A stretch of DNA of 64,000 nt from Kordiimonas marina. GTDB lineage: Bacteria > Pseudomonadota > Alphaproteobacteria > Sphingomonadales > Kordiimonadaceae. The translations under genes and the position numbers were made by a program. Below are positions 35,470-44,077 of this stretch, piece by piece. Under the pieces are notes generated by a model, which saw only the letters and a program-made list of their open reading frames with translations, was not told where the DNA came from and did not search any database. The stretch covers positions 434,001 through 498,000 of the forward strand of contig NZ_JAINDF010000003.1 of NCBI RefSeq assembly GCF_023006325.1, in the 5' to 3' direction. Numbering within the stretch: position 1 is the stretch's first letter; every line of letters begins with the position of its first letter.

Positions 35470-35703
35470 ATGGCCATGGTGGCAGAAGACATTGTGAAAC
35501 TGATCAAGGAGGCCCTGCCCGGCGCCGAGGTCCGGATTGAGGACCTGCGCGGCGATGGCGACCATTATGCCGCCCACGTGGTGTATGAAGGCTTCAAGGG
35601 CATGAGCCGCGTGCAGCAGCACCAGCTGGTCTATAAAAGCCTCAAAGGCCGCATGGGCGGTGAGCTTCACGCCCTCGCCTTGCAGACCAGCATCCCGGAA
35701 TAA
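35470..35703 (+). CDS. BolA family protein
   Basis: A 77-residue BolA-like protein, with the class fold stretch DHYAAHVVYEGFKGMSRVQQHQLVYKSL; the His residues that help hold a shared [2Fe-2S] cluster with a monothiol glutaredoxin are visible. I chose the ATG at 35470, after CAGGGGAC. It sits 87 bp before the CGFS glutaredoxin gene, the usual pairing, and together they act in iron-sulfur cluster trafficking or iron sensing. The length fits the short BolA (IbaG/BolA2-like) class rather than the ~105-residue stress-morphogene BolA. Confidence 0.93.
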   Translation: MAMVAEDIVKLIKEALPGAEVRIEDLRGDGDHYAAHVVYEGFKGMSRVQQHQLVYKSLKGRMGGELHALALQTSIPE

Positions 35704-35790
35704 GCTGTTTCTCTGTTAATTCAGGGCTTGGAATGCGCCTTATGAAGGCTTATCTCTAGGCCCAGCAAAACAAAGCAAAGGATTTGAGTG

Positions 35791-36123
35791 ATGAGTGACA
35801 ACCCGGTGTTCGACCGCATCCAGGGCTATGTAGATGAAAATGACGTCGTGCTGTTCATGAAAGGCACGCCCATCTTCCCGCAGTGCGGTTTCTCGAGCGT
35901 GGTGTCGCAGGTCCTGAACCATATGCGCGTGCCCTACCAGCATTATAACGTGCTGGAAGACATGGACCTGCGCGAAGGCATCAAAGCCTTCTCCGACTGG
36001 CCGACCATCCCGCAGCTTTATGTGAAGGGTGAGTTCGTTGGCGGCTGCGATATCGTCCGCGAAATGTTCGAAAGCGGCGAACTGCAGCAACTGTTCGACG
36101 ACAAGGGCGTTAAAGCCGCCTGA
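35791..36123 (+). CDS. grxD: Monothiol glutaredoxin, Grx4 family
   Basis: A 110-residue CGFS-type glutaredoxin; the active site Cys32 is in FPQCGFSS, followed by the glutathione-binding [19 protein letters not shown]. Such proteins bind a bridging [2Fe-2S] cluster as homodimers or with BolA, and deliver clusters to apoproteins. I prefer the ATG at 35791; a GTG just before it is in frame and gives one extra residue. Its place after bolA supports the joint function. Confidence 0.95.
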   Translation: MSDNPVFDRIQGYVDENDVVLFMKGTPIFPQCGFSSVVSQVLNHMRVPYQHYNVLEDMDLREGIKAFSDWPTIPQLYVKGEFVGGCDIVREMFESGELQQLFDDKGVKAA

Positions 36124-36158
36124 GCCTTTCGGCTTCCCCCTTCAAGAAGGCTGCTTTC

Positions 36159-36662
36159 ATGCCCGCAAGCCCCACTTGGCGTCCGATGACGGCAGACGAT
36201 GTCGAGGCGGTTATCCGCCTCGCCGCCGCCATTCATCAGGACCATCCCGAAGATGATGCCGTGCTGACGGAGCGTTTCGCGCTGATGCCGGAGGCGTGCC
36301 TCATCCTTGAGGGCTCTGATGGCCCGATCGGTTATGTGCTGGCGCACCCGTGTCTTTTTGAAAAGCCGCCAGCGCTTAATGCGCTGATGGGTACGGTGCC
36401 TGAGGGATCAGACTGCCTGCACCTGCATGACATCGCCCTCCTGCCCGCCGCGCGCGGCACGGGGGCCGCCGGCAAGGCGGTCGAGCATGTCGCCAAGGTC
36501 GGCAAGGCGCACGGCCTCGCTCACGTCAGCATTGTCTCGGTCAATGGCACCGAGCCCTTCTGGGAAAAGCAGGGCTTCCGCCTGCACACCAGCCCCGCGC
36601 TCGAACAAAAGCTCGCCTCCTACGAAGGCTCGTCCAGCTATATGCTCAGAGACCTCCGCTGA
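36159..36662 (+). CDS. GNAT family N-acetyltransferase
   Basis: A 167-residue GNAT-fold acetyltransferase. The start WRPMTADDVEAVIRLAAAI is a typical first strand-helix, and the acetyl-CoA pyrophosphate loop is LPAARGTGAAGKAVEHV (R-G-x-G-A-A/G). The later VNGTEPFWEKQGFRL is the conserved beta6/7 region. It starts 35 bp after the glutaredoxin stop and may be cotranscribed. Acceptor substrate unknown. Confidence 0.9.
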   Translation: MPASPTWRPMTADDVEAVIRLAAAIHQDHPEDDAVLTERFALMPEACLILEGSDGPIGYVLAHPCLFEKPPALNALMGTVPEGSDCLHLHDIALLPAARGTGAAGKAVEHVAKVGKAHGLAHVSIVSVNGTEPFWEKQGFRLHTSPALEQKLASYEGSSSYMLRDLR

Positions 36663-36784
36663 TCCTGAATAAGGCACCCAATCGGGACGACTTTTTCTTG
36701 CCTTCAAGGCCCTGAATAAACTTCCCTCTGGAAAGATTGCAGAGCTCCCGCCATAGTAGACCTCTTTGGACTAGGGGGATATTT

Positions 36785-37894
36785 ATGACGACCTATTTTT
36801 CGATGCGTCCGCTCATTGCAGCGGCGTTTGTCTCTATTGTTGCCTTCAGCCTGCCCAGCCATGCTGGCGACACACCACCACCGCCGCGCGTACCAACCGG
36901 CCAGGACATTACAGCAGACGCGCAGACAGACGATGGCCTCGGCCCGATCCCGGATGACCCGGAACAGGCGCGCGCCTGGGCCCAGAAATTCCTGGCGTCG
37001 CTGACCGAGCGCACCGGCACCATCGACCTCGGCGATAATCTGGCCTCCATCAAGACCGGCAAAAAATATTATTATCTGGCACCATCCGACGCCCGGAAGG
37101 TGCTGGTAAACGCCTGGGGCAACCCGCCGCAAAGCGGTGGCCTCGGCATGTTGTTCCCGGCCAGCAAAACCCCGCTTTCAAGCGACACCTGGGGCGTTGA
37201 GATCTCCTATGAGGAGATGGGCCACGTCAAGGACGATGACGCCGGCAAGATCGACTATGACGACCTGCTGTCCGAGATGAAGAAGGACACCGAGGAAGAA
37301 AGCAAGGCCCGCGTCAAGGCGGGCTATCAGCCGCTCACCCTGATCGGTTGGGCCGAGAAACCCTACTATGACGCCAAGGCCAAAAAGCTCTACTGGGCCA
37401 AGGAGTATCAGATCGGCAACGATGCGCACCATACGCTCAACTATAATGTCCGCATTCTGGGCCGCAAAGGCGTGCTGGTGATGAATTTCATCGCCGGGAT
37501 GGAGCAACTGCCCGAAATCCGTAACCAGATCAACGGCGTGCTCGAAACCACAGACTTCGAACCGGGCAACCTGTTTTCCGACTTCGACCCGTCGGTCGAC
37601 AAGGTCGCCGCGGTCGGTATCGGTGGCCTGATCGCCGGTAAAATCCTGGCCAAGGCCGGCCTGTTCGGGCTGATCCTGCTTGGCCTCAAGAAGATCGGGC
37701 TGGTCCTGCTCGCGCTCAAGAAAGTCGTTATCGTCGCGGTTGTCGCCGTCATCGGCTTCTTCAAGAAGATGTTCGGCAAAGGCAAGGCCGACGAAGATGT
37801 GGGTACGGATGAGACCCTGGCGCTGGAGACGGCCGGTGAAGCCGGAAAGGAGGCCGCCTCTGCCGAGCCCCGTGAAGGCGGCGAACGCGCCTGA
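36785..37894 (+). CDS. DUF2167 domain-containing membrane protein
   Basis: A 369-residue protein with a signal peptide (cleavage likely after SHA near residue 27). It is assigned to DUF2167 by the stretch KKYYYLAPSDARKVLVNAWGN and by YEEMGHVKDDDAGKIDYDDLL, both family hallmarks. Near the C-terminus, hydrophobic helices (GIGGLIAGKILAKAGLFGLI and VVIVAVVAVIGFFKKMFG) anchor it, and the tail is acidic. Family members are envelope proteins of unknown activity. I chose the ATG at 36785, which follows GGGGGA; an earlier one at 36737 lies in the leader. Confidence 0.88.
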   Translation: MTTYFSMRPLIAAAFVSIVAFSLPSHAGDTPPPPRVPTGQDITADAQTDDGLGPIPDDPEQARAWAQKFLASLTERTGTIDLGDNLASIKTGKKYYYLAPSDARKVLVNAWGNPPQSGGLGMLFPASKTPLSSDTWGVEISYEEMGHVKDDDAGKIDYDDLLSEMKKDTEEESKARVKAGYQPLTLIGWAEKPYYDAKAKKLYWAKEYQIGNDAHHTLNYNVRILGRKGVLVMNFIAGMEQLPEIRNQINGVLETTDFEPGNLFSDFDPSVDKVAAVGIGGLIAGKILAKAGLFGLILLGLKKIGLVLLALKKVVIVAVVAVIGFFKKMFGKGKADEDVGTDETLALETAGEAGKEAASAEPREGGERA

Positions 37895-37920
37895 ACTGGC
37901 CGTCACCCTGAAGCATAGAA

Positions 37921-37952
37921 AAAGGGGCGCCCTCACGGGAAGGCGCCCCTTT
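37921..37952. terminator. Bidirectional intrinsic terminator
   Basis: Stem AAAGGGGCGCC / GGCGCCCCTTT between the convergent DUF2167 and methyltransferase genes. The T-tracts on both strands are short. Confidence 0.85.
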
Positions 37953-37973
37953 CCCTTTCAGGGCTGTGTGCCT

Positions 37974-38753
37974 TTATTTCACGAACTTATAGACGAAACG
38001 GTCGGTATGGCCGCGGATCGCCTTGGCCCACGGCTTGGACATATGATCGTCGTCCGGGTTCCGGAGCACGTCGCTTTCGCCCGCGAACTTGAAGCCCGCG
38101 GCTTCCATCTGCTTTTTCACGAGCGCTGGGTCGATCCGGTGATATTCATCCCCCGCATGTTCACCGCTGCCCGCTTTTGCGACATGGTCAACGATCACCA
38201 CAGCGCCGCCCGGCTTCATGACTTTGTGGAGCGAGGCCAGAATGGGGGCGATCGGCCCATGGGCCCCGGCGAAATAGTCATGATAGACCAGCGTCATCAT
38301 CGCGACATCGACGGTGTCTTCCGGCAGGTCGAAATTCTCCGAACTGGTGGAACGCAGCTGGATCACGTTCGGCAGGCGGCCATCGTCATAGCGCGGGCCG
38401 ACATTGCCCTTCATGAAACCCAGATACGCCGGGCCATTGTGGGCATAGACCGTGCCGTCCGGCCCGACCACGCGGGAAAACAGCTCGGTATACCAGCCGG
38501 TCGCGGAATTGACATCGAGCACGGTCATCCCCGGCTTGATGCCCGCGAACTTGATGATCGCCGCCGGTTTGCGCGCGGCATCCCGCTGTTTGTCGATCGC
38601 CGGGCGGTCAGGGCTGTCGATCGCGGCCTGGACCGGGTCGGTGACCTCATCGGCCTGTACCTGGCCCGCGAGTGCGAGTGACAGGGCAAGTGTGACCCCG
38701 GCTGCAACCCCAGCGCTGAGGCGGGTGAATTTACGAATAGGTGCCTGAAACAT
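37974..38753 (-). CDS. Exported class I SAM-dependent methyltransferase-like protein
   Basis: A 259-residue Rossmann methyltransferase-like protein with an apparent Sec signal peptide (hydrophobic AAGVTLALSLALAGQ, cleavage after VQA near residue 34). SAM motif I is degenerate: VLDVNSATGWYTELFS instead of the usual D-x-G-x-G-x-G. The later DVAMMTLVYHDYF and MKPGGAVVIVDH are the normal post-motifs. Proteins of this type with a signal peptide form a known group of predicted methyltransferases (COG4798-like), whose activity in a compartment without SAM is unexplained. It is convergent with the DUF2167 gene. Function unassigned. Confidence 0.8.
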   Translation of the reverse strand: MFQAPIRKFTRLSAGVAAGVTLALSLALAGQVQADEVTDPVQAAIDSPDRPAIDKQRDAARKPAAIIKFAGIKPGMTVLDVNSATGWYTELFSRVVGPDGTVYAHNGPAYLGFMKGNVGPRYDDGRLPNVIQLRSTSSENFDLPEDTVDVAMMTLVYHDYFAGAHGPIAPILASLHKVMKPGGAVVIVDHVAKAGSGEHAGDEYHRIDPALVKKQMEAAGFKFAGESDVLRNPDDDHMSKPWAKAIRGHTDRFVYKFVK

Positions 38754-38896
38754 CGTTATCTCCCCACTGTATGCCCCTTCCCGGGGCTGAATGATGGCAA
38801 AAGCCTACCTGAGCAGGCCGGAACAGCAAGTCATTTCGCTGTGAACAAACTTTAGGTGAAAGCCCATATTTCCCCTTGCCAAAGCCGGAGCGCTCT

Positions 38897-38928
38897 ACTA
38901 TTTAAATTAAAGTAGTTTAATTAAACTA
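38897..38928. promoter_or_regulatory. Tandem AT-rich palindromes upstream of padR, likely operator
   Basis: TAGTTTAATTAAACTA at 38913-38928 is a perfect 16-bp palindrome. An imperfect dyad ACTATTTAAATTAAAGTAGT at 38897-38916 overlaps its left side. They lie about 110 bp before the PadR gene and are probably its autoregulatory sites. Confidence 0.6.
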
Positions 38929-39036
38929 TCAGTGCGAAACCGGATCAACCGGCCCTAGTCACGACAGCAAGGGTGTCCGGGCGCTTCTTTCCAGGGAAAG
39001 CCCGGCACCCGTTACACAGGTAAGAAGGCCAGACGA

Positions 39037-39648
39037 ATGAAAGCCGAAATCCTTATCCTCGGCGTCCTGCACCGGGGCGACATGCACCCCTACGAGATCA
39101 AGCGTCGGCTGAAGCTCGCGCAAGTGGAAAACTATCTCGATGTCGATATCGGCACGCTTTACTATGCGGTGAAGCAGCTGGCGAAGGACGGCCTGATCGA
39201 GGAACGCGGGCAGGAAAAGTCCGGCCGTCAGGTGCGCACCATCTATGGCGTGACGGATGCGGGCCGCGCACGGCTGCAAACGCTGATCATGGAAGCATTC
39301 GCGAGCGACAAGCCGCCGATGCATCCGCTTTATCCCTCGCTGCTGTTCCTCGACCTCGCGGACCGGGACAATCTGCTGGCGTTCGCGCGGGAACGGCTCG
39401 CGGCGGTCGAGACCGGCCTCATGGCCACCGAAGCCATCTATAATATCCTCCGCACCGTCATGGCGGCGGGCGGGCGGCTGTTGATGGAAAACGCCATCGC
39501 GCACCAGCGCACGGAGATCGACTGGACCCGCACGCTGATCACCGAAATCGAGGCCGGCCCGCTGTTCCCGGGGGACCCCGCGGCGTTCGAGCGCGAAAAG
39601 ATCGGTGAGAAACTCGCTACTCTCTCAAAAGAATGGACTAAGAAATGA
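39037..39648 (+). CDS. PadR family transcriptional regulator
   Basis: A 203-residue regulator with the PadR winged helix at residues 1-85: ILILGVLHRGDMHPYEIKRR, then DIGTLYYAVKQLAKDGLIEE (wing). The C-terminal part (about 100-200) is a helical Vir-like dimerisation region. It overlaps the MFS gene by 4 bp, so the usual scheme is likely: it represses its own operon until a compound the pump exports or a related aromatic is present. Two palindromes lie upstream. Long C-terminal domain fits PadR subfamily 1. Confidence 0.92.
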   Translation: MKAEILILGVLHRGDMHPYEIKRRLKLAQVENYLDVDIGTLYYAVKQLAKDGLIEERGQEKSGRQVRTIYGVTDAGRARLQTLIMEAFASDKPPMHPLYPSLLFLDLADRDNLLAFARERLAAVETGLMATEAIYNILRTVMAAGGRLLMENAIAHQRTEIDWTRTLITEIEAGPLFPGDPAAFEREKIGEKLATLSKEWTKK

Positions 39649-41030
39649 CCGAGGACACGACAGCGAAAACAGCGGCGCCCACAGAGGCGCCCCAAGACGC
39701 ACCAGAAGGCGCGGCGCAGGAAGCCACAGCGGAGAACGGCGCGAGCAAGATGCGCCCGCCCCCCAGTTTCGCCTGGCTATTGGGCGGCGGCTTCATCTCC
39801 ATGCTCGGGGACCAGTTCACCATCATCGGCCTGCCGTGGCTGACCCTGAAGCTGACGGGCGACCCGCTCGCGCTCGGCTTCGTGCTGGCGCTCATCGGCA
39901 TCCCGCGCGCGATCTTCATCCTGCTGGGCGGCGCGATCGTCGATAAATACGCGCCCAAAAGCGTGTTGTTGATCTCCAAATATATCAACAGCGGGCTTCT
40001 GGGGCTGTTGGCCGCGCTGGTCTACACCGGCGGGATCACCATGCCGATCCTCTATGGCCTCTCGGTGGCGATCGGGCTTTCGAGCGCGTTCGCGATCCCC
40101 GCGGGCACGTCGATCCTGCCGTTCGTGGTGCCGAAGGCCGCGCTTCACAAGGCCAACGGCCTCCTGATGGGCATGCGCCAGATCACCATGTTCCTCGGCC
40201 CCGTGATCGCCGGGCTGGTGATCGCCGGTTTCGGCAGCCACAAGGTCGGCGCGCACGTGACGGTGGAGGACACCGCAGGGCTGGCGCTTGTGTTCGCGCT
40301 TGACGGCCTCAGCTTCCTCCTGTCCGCCTTCACGCTATATAAGGTGCATCTGCACGCGGACGCACCGGTGCCCGAAAAAGGCGGCGACAGCGTGATGAAA
40401 CTGCTGATAAGCGGCCTCACCCGCGCCTTCAAGGACACGGAACTCCGCGCCATGATGCTCTATATGGGCCTGATCCAGCTGTTCATCGGCGGGCCGATCC
40501 AGGTCGGCTTGCCCGTGTTCGCCGAAACCCAACTGGGCGGCGGCGCGGCCTCCTTCGGCACGCTGATGGGCGCGAACGGCATCGGCATGCTGATCGGTGT
40601 GATCCTGGCGGGCACCGGCAAAACCCCGCGCTGGCCCTCGGTCGGCTGGATGTTCCTGAGCGTCGATTTCACCCTTGGCCTCCTCCTTACCACCTTCGGT
40701 CATATCGACAGCACGCTGGTGGGCGCGGCCTTCATGGCCGGGGTCGGCCTGTTCGGCGGCATGGTGCAGGTGAAAAGCTTCGCCTGGCTCCAGGGCCGCA
40801 CCAACCCCGCCGAGATGGGCCGGGTGATGAGCCTGTTCATGTTCATCGTCCTCGGTGTCGCGCCCCTGTCGGCGTCGGCGGGCGGCTGGCTCCTGAGCCA
40901 CACCACCATCGTTCACTTCTTCACAGTCTGCGGACTGGCCCTGAGCACGGTGGCAGGGTTGTCTATGCTGGTTCCGGCAATACGCCGCATCGGGCAAGCG
41001 GAAACGCAAACCCAACAGCCGGCGGCATAG
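39645..41030 (+). CDS. MFS exporter (EntS-like subgroup)
   Basis: A 461-residue major facilitator with twelve predicted helices, resembling the MFS_3/EntS branch that exports drugs or siderophores. An unusual ~40-residue N-terminal region rich in Ala, Glu and Pro precedes helix 1, which begins at FAWLLGGGFISMLGDQFTII. The 4-bp overlap with PadR suggests coupled expression and that PadR controls this pump. Substrate unknown. An intrinsic terminator lies 23 bp after the stop. Confidence 0.9.
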   Translation: MTEDTTAKTAAPTEAPQDAPEGAAQEATAENGASKMRPPPSFAWLLGGGFISMLGDQFTIIGLPWLTLKLTGDPLALGFVLALIGIPRAIFILLGGAIVDKYAPKSVLLISKYINSGLLGLLAALVYTGGITMPILYGLSVAIGLSSAFAIPAGTSILPFVVPKAALHKANGLLMGMRQITMFLGPVIAGLVIAGFGSHKVGAHVTVEDTAGLALVFALDGLSFLLSAFTLYKVHLHADAPVPEKGGDSVMKLLISGLTRAFKDTELRAMMLYMGLIQLFIGGPIQVGLPVFAETQLGGGAASFGTLMGANGIGMLIGVILAGTGKTPRWPSVGWMFLSVDFTLGLLLTTFGHIDSTLVGAAFMAGVGLFGGMVQVKSFAWLQGRTNPAEMGRVMSLFMFIVLGVAPLSASAGGWLLSHTTIVHFFTVCGLALSTVAGLSMLVPAIRRIGQAETQTQQPAA

Positions 41031-41052
41031 ACACCCTACCACCAACCGCGGG

Positions 41053-41088
41053 AAGGCCCCTGCCCCGGCATTCGGGCGGGGGCCTTTT
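41053..41088 (+). terminator. Intrinsic terminator after padR-MFS
   Basis: Stem AAGGCCCCTGCCC with GGGCGGGGGCCTT (one mismatch), ending in TTTT. Confidence 0.82.
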
Positions 41089-41223
41089 CCGCGCCCATAC
41101 ACCATTTGCAAGAATGCCTGCAACCGAAAGCCGCACAGCGATTCCGGAGCAAAGAAGTCTCGATTTCTTAAAGACTTAGGCCTATGCTGGACGGAAGCCA
41201 ACACCTACCATCCGGAGCCCGAT

Positions 41224-41997
41224 GTGCCGCACCACACCGCTTTCCGCCTGACCGCCGCCGCCCTCCTCGCCGGGCTGACGGCCCTTTTGCCCTCCGCCGC
41301 GCGCGCAGGGGATACGCTGAAGGTCGGCATCACCTCCGGCTCCCCGCCTTATGTGTTCAGTGTCGAACGCGGCGACGGGCTCGACCTTGAAATCCTCCAC
41401 GCCATCATCGAGCGCATGGGCGACACGCCGGACTTTGTCTATGTCCCCTTCGCCCGCCGCTCGCTGATCCTGACCTCCCACAAGGTTGACGCCGTCACCT
41501 TCTGGAGCCTGCCGAAGGGCGTGACCTGCCACCCCGCCAAGCCGTACCGCTTTTGGCGCAACGCGCTCTTTACCGCGCACAAGAAAGGCGTGCCCGGCAC
41601 GGGCGGCGACATGCGGCGCACCGGCATTTTCATGGGCTCCGAGCACCTGAAGCCCGCGCTGGCGAAAATCGGCATCGACTATGACAGCCTTCAGCGCATC
41701 TATACGGTCAATGCCGGGGTGCGCATGATGCTTTATGGCCGGCTGGACAGCTATATCGGCGACTATCCGACCGTCATCTATAATTTCCACAAGGAAGACC
41801 CGACCGGCGAGTATGAGGCCAAAATCCTGCATTTCTTCCCGCCGACGCCGCAGCAGCTGTGCTTCACCGACGCCGCCAAGGCCGACGCCTTCAACGCCGC
41901 CCTGGACGCGCTTCTGAAGGAAAACCCCGAGGTGCTGAACACCATCACCCGCAACCACGGCCTCAAGGAACGCATCACCCCGCCGCTCAGTGAATAA
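41224..41997 (+). CDS. Periplasmic substrate-binding protein (SBP_bac_3-like)
   Basis: A 257-residue protein with a signal peptide (hydrophobic TAAALLAGLTALLPSAARA, cleavage near residue 28) and a type 2 periplasmic-binding fold: DTLKVGITSGSPPYVF at the mature N-terminus. Such proteins bind amino acids or small polar solutes. It starts with GTG at 41224. No ABC permease or ATPase gene is adjacent, so it may act as an orphan receptor or with a distant transporter. Single-gene members of this kind also occur near sensor proteins, but none is here. Confidence 0.82.
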   Translation: MPHHTAFRLTAAALLAGLTALLPSAARAGDTLKVGITSGSPPYVFSVERGDGLDLEILHAIIERMGDTPDFVYVPFARRSLILTSHKVDAVTFWSLPKGVTCHPAKPYRFWRNALFTAHKKGVPGTGGDMRRTGIFMGSEHLKPALAKIGIDYDSLQRIYTVNAGVRMMLYGRLDSYIGDYPTVIYNFHKEDPTGEYEAKILHFFPPTPQQLCFTDAAKADAFNAALDALLKENPEVLNTITRNHGLKERITPPLSE

Positions 41998-42012
41998 GGG
42001 CGGCCTTCATCC

Positions 42013-42654
42013 TCAAACCTCGGCGAAACATTTGAATTTCGCCTCATCCTTCACCGAGACACGACCCGCACCGGTATCGATGGCAATGTTGCCGCAACGA
42101 CAGCGCAGATCACCTTCGGGCTTGCTGGGCAGCACATCGCCACAGGCCGCGCATTCATAGAAGAAATGCGCCGCTGCCGGATAGCCGAGCGCGGGGTCAA
42201 AGCGCTGGTAACGCCTTTTGGGATCATGGTTTTCACCCCCGTCTTCCTTCACCCGCGTCAGCGATAGCCAGATCGGCGATTTCTGCACCGCCTGCCGGGC
42301 CCGTACATGTTTCGCGATCACCGCCTCCTGCGCGGCTTCGTCCAGCGCGCCAAACTCAGCCATGGATATCCCTGCCCGCCTGCACGCTTTCGCAAGCCCG
42401 CGCCAGTCATCGATCACGATGGCCAGGGCCACCAGGAACAGCAGTATACCCACAGGGATGAGCGCGACATAGGCGCGCCCCTGGCTCATGACATCAAAGA
42501 AGGTGGCTAGCCGTGCCCCGAAGGGCACGCCGTTAGGGCCGAACAGGACCAGGTCTATGAAGGCGCTGACCGGAAACAAGACCAGCATCGCTCCGCCCAG
42601 ATAGCCGTAGATGAAGGCAACAATGCGCCAACTGCGTTTCGCCAAGGTTTTCAT
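42013..42654 (-). CDS. Hypothetical membrane protein with C-terminal zinc ribbon
   Basis: A 213-residue protein with two membrane helices at about 12-35 and 62-84, then a soluble region. Near the C-terminus, two CxxC-type knuckles (YECAACGD and LRCRCGN) suggest a zinc ribbon. I do not recognise a family. It starts 15 bp after the stop of the gene upstream (42670-43032), so the two belong to one transcript with the first copy of the repeated promoter module. Function unknown. Confidence 0.65.
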   Translation of the reverse strand: MKTLAKRSWRIVAFIYGYLGGAMLVLFPVSAFIDLVLFGPNGVPFGARLATFFDVMSQGRAYVALIPVGILLFLVALAIVIDDWRGLAKACRRAGISMAEFGALDEAAQEAVIAKHVRARQAVQKSPIWLSLTRVKEDGGENHDPKRRYQRFDPALGYPAAAHFFYECAACGDVLPSKPEGDLRCRCGNIAIDTGAGRVSVKDEAKFKCFAEV

Positions 42655-42669
42655 GCTTCCAGAAAGACC

Positions 42670-43032
42670 TCAGGCGCCGCCTGCGTCATTCTCCGCCGCA
42701 TCCGTCACTGGTTCAGTCACCGGCACGAGATAGTAAAGCTCGCCGAAGCCGAAGCGGCGCGCGGCCCAGGTGGCCAGCAGGCCGCCGACCATCAACAGCA
42801 CCGCGCCGAGGAAGGCGAAGACGACGCAGATGCCGACGCCGAACAGCAGGCCGGCAAGCCCGTACACATGCTGGTGGTTCCAACTGACGGTGTTATAGCC
42901 CAGCATGGCCAGCCCGCCGAAGATCAAGCCGAGCACGCCCCAGATGAAGATGTTGCAGAAAAAGCCGATCTTGAACATGGACCCGGACGGAATGTTACCG
43001 AACCGGATCGCCCCCAATTTATAGTCAGTCAT
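42670..43032 (-). CDS. Hypothetical two-helix membrane protein
   Basis: A 120-residue protein with predicted membrane helices at about residues 20-45 and 58-88, separated by a short loop, and a polar acidic tail. The first residues MTDYKLGAI match those of the GNAT gene next upstream (MTDDTLGAV), although the rest is unrelated. It is preceded by copy 1 of a promoter module repeated three times here. Its close downstream partner is the zinc-ribbon protein. I recognise no family. Confidence 0.65.
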   Translation of the reverse strand: MTDYKLGAIRFGNIPSGSMFKIGFFCNIFIWGVLGLIFGGLAMLGYNTVSWNHQHVYGLAGLLFGVGICVVFAFLGAVLLMVGGLLATWAARRFGFGELYYLVPVTEPVTDAAENDAGGA

Positions 43033-43110
43033 AAAAGTCCCCCATCAATAACACGCAGGACGCGAAAGCCTGCTCGTTCCTATCTGCCGGGTTTTGAGGA
43101 TGGATGCAAG
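43033..43110 (-). promoter_or_regulatory. Repeated promoter/leader module, copy 1
   Basis: 78 bp ending at the ATG of the membrane-protein gene. It reads TTGCAT-N17-CAGATA, a sigma-70-like spacing, with CAAAACCCGG inside the spacer, then a conserved leader GCAGGCTTTC and GGGGGA binding site. Copies 2 and 3 are at 43851-43929 and 44531-44607. Confidence 0.75.
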
Positions 43111-43172
43111 GGCCGCCGCCCCAGCAGCCCCGTCCGCGATCGGACTGCGATCAAGCCACGATCAGGCCCCGA

Positions 43173-43850
43173 TCAAACCGCAGGCACGGGTGGTGGAATT
43201 TCGGCGGTGCAGAACAGCGTGTGCAGCGACCAGCCCACGGTTTCATAAAGCGCCCGGCCGTCGTCGGTCGCGACCAAAAGCCCCCGGGTCGCCCCGGCCT
43301 CTCGGGCCAGACCCTCCAGCGCCTTCATCACCGCGCGGCCGAGCCCCCGCCGCCGGTGCGCCGGGTCGGTTTCGATCCGGTCATAGATGGCGAACTCGTC
43401 CACCGGCACCACCCAGCCGCTCGCCGCCAGGCTGCCATCCTCGGCGACCACGCGCACGGACGACGCCTTGGCGCCCGTGTTGACCTCCAGCCGGTAGCCC
43501 GCAGGCAGGCCGCCGACCTCCGCCATCACCCCCGTCATCGGGCCATCGCAGGTCATCAGGTAGCCGGGCGGCTGGACCGACCAGGGCGGCGGCAGGATGG
43601 CGCGCATCGCCTCCGGGCTCGCGCAGGCCTTCAGGAACATATAGGGCTCATGGATCGTCGCGGCCAACGCCGGTATCGCCGGGCCAAGCTCGGTAAACAC
43701 ATAGCGGACCCGCTGCTCGGGCAAGCCGACATCGACCCGCAGCCCGCCATGGTCGGCGACCGGCGGCGGCGTCTCGCGGGAGCGGGTCCAGCCCTCCAGC
43801 CAGCGTGCGACCAGAACGGGGTCAACCGCCCCCAATGTATCGTCTGTCAT
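43173..43850 (-). CDS. GNAT family N-acetyltransferase
   Basis: A 225-residue protein whose C-terminal half is a GNAT domain: the acetyl-CoA loop is RRRGLGRAVMKAL, and the following REAGATRGLLVATDDGRALYETVGW is the beta5/6 region. The N-terminal half has no domain I recognise but is common in GNAT relatives with an added module. I chose the ATG at 43850, preceded by GGGGGA. Its first nine codons resemble those of the unrelated neighbour 42670-43032, and both follow a copy of the same promoter module, which hints that a 5' region was copied. Acceptor unknown. Confidence 0.86.
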   Translation of the reverse strand: MTDDTLGAVDPVLVARWLEGWTRSRETPPPVADHGGLRVDVGLPEQRVRYVFTELGPAIPALAATIHEPYMFLKACASPEAMRAILPPPWSVQPPGYLMTCDGPMTGVMAEVGGLPAGYRLEVNTGAKASSVRVVAEDGSLAASGWVVPVDEFAIYDRIETDPAHRRRGLGRAVMKALEGLAREAGATRGLLVATDDGRALYETVGWSLHTLFCTAEIPPPVPAV

Positions 43851-43929
43851 GAAAATCCCCCACCATGTGACACGCAAAACGAGAAAGCCTGCTCGCCCCT
43901 ATGTGCCGGGTTTTGCGGGGGGATGCAAG
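43851..43929 (-). promoter_or_regulatory. Repeated promoter/leader module, copy 2
   Basis: 79 bp ending at the GNAT start: TTGCAT-N17-CACATA with CAAAACCCGG in the spacer, then GCAGGCTTTC, TGCGTGT and GGGGGA. It is closest to copy 1, and the similarity extends into the first codons. Confidence 0.75.
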
Positions 43930-43946
43930 GGGCAGTCATTTCCTTT

Positions 43947-44067
43947 GTCATAGCGGGACCTGATCCCGCTATCCATAACCCTGCGGGTAAAGGGAACGCT
44001 ATTTCAGGCACCGTATGGACCCCGGGATCGAGTGGCGCAAGCGTCCGCTTCGCGACCCTGGGGTGAC
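43947..44067. repeat. Composite palindromic repeat, copy 3
   Basis: First palindrome GTCATAGCGGGACC... at 43947, then a 33-base linker, then CCGTATGGACCCCGGGATCG... with a long inner hairpin (GGCGCAAGCG) ending in GGGGTGAC. The linker CCTGCGGGTAAAGGGAACGC is shared with copy 4. One reading frame gives VIAGPDPAIH. Confidence 0.85.
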
Positions 44068-44077
44068 AGCTGAAAGG

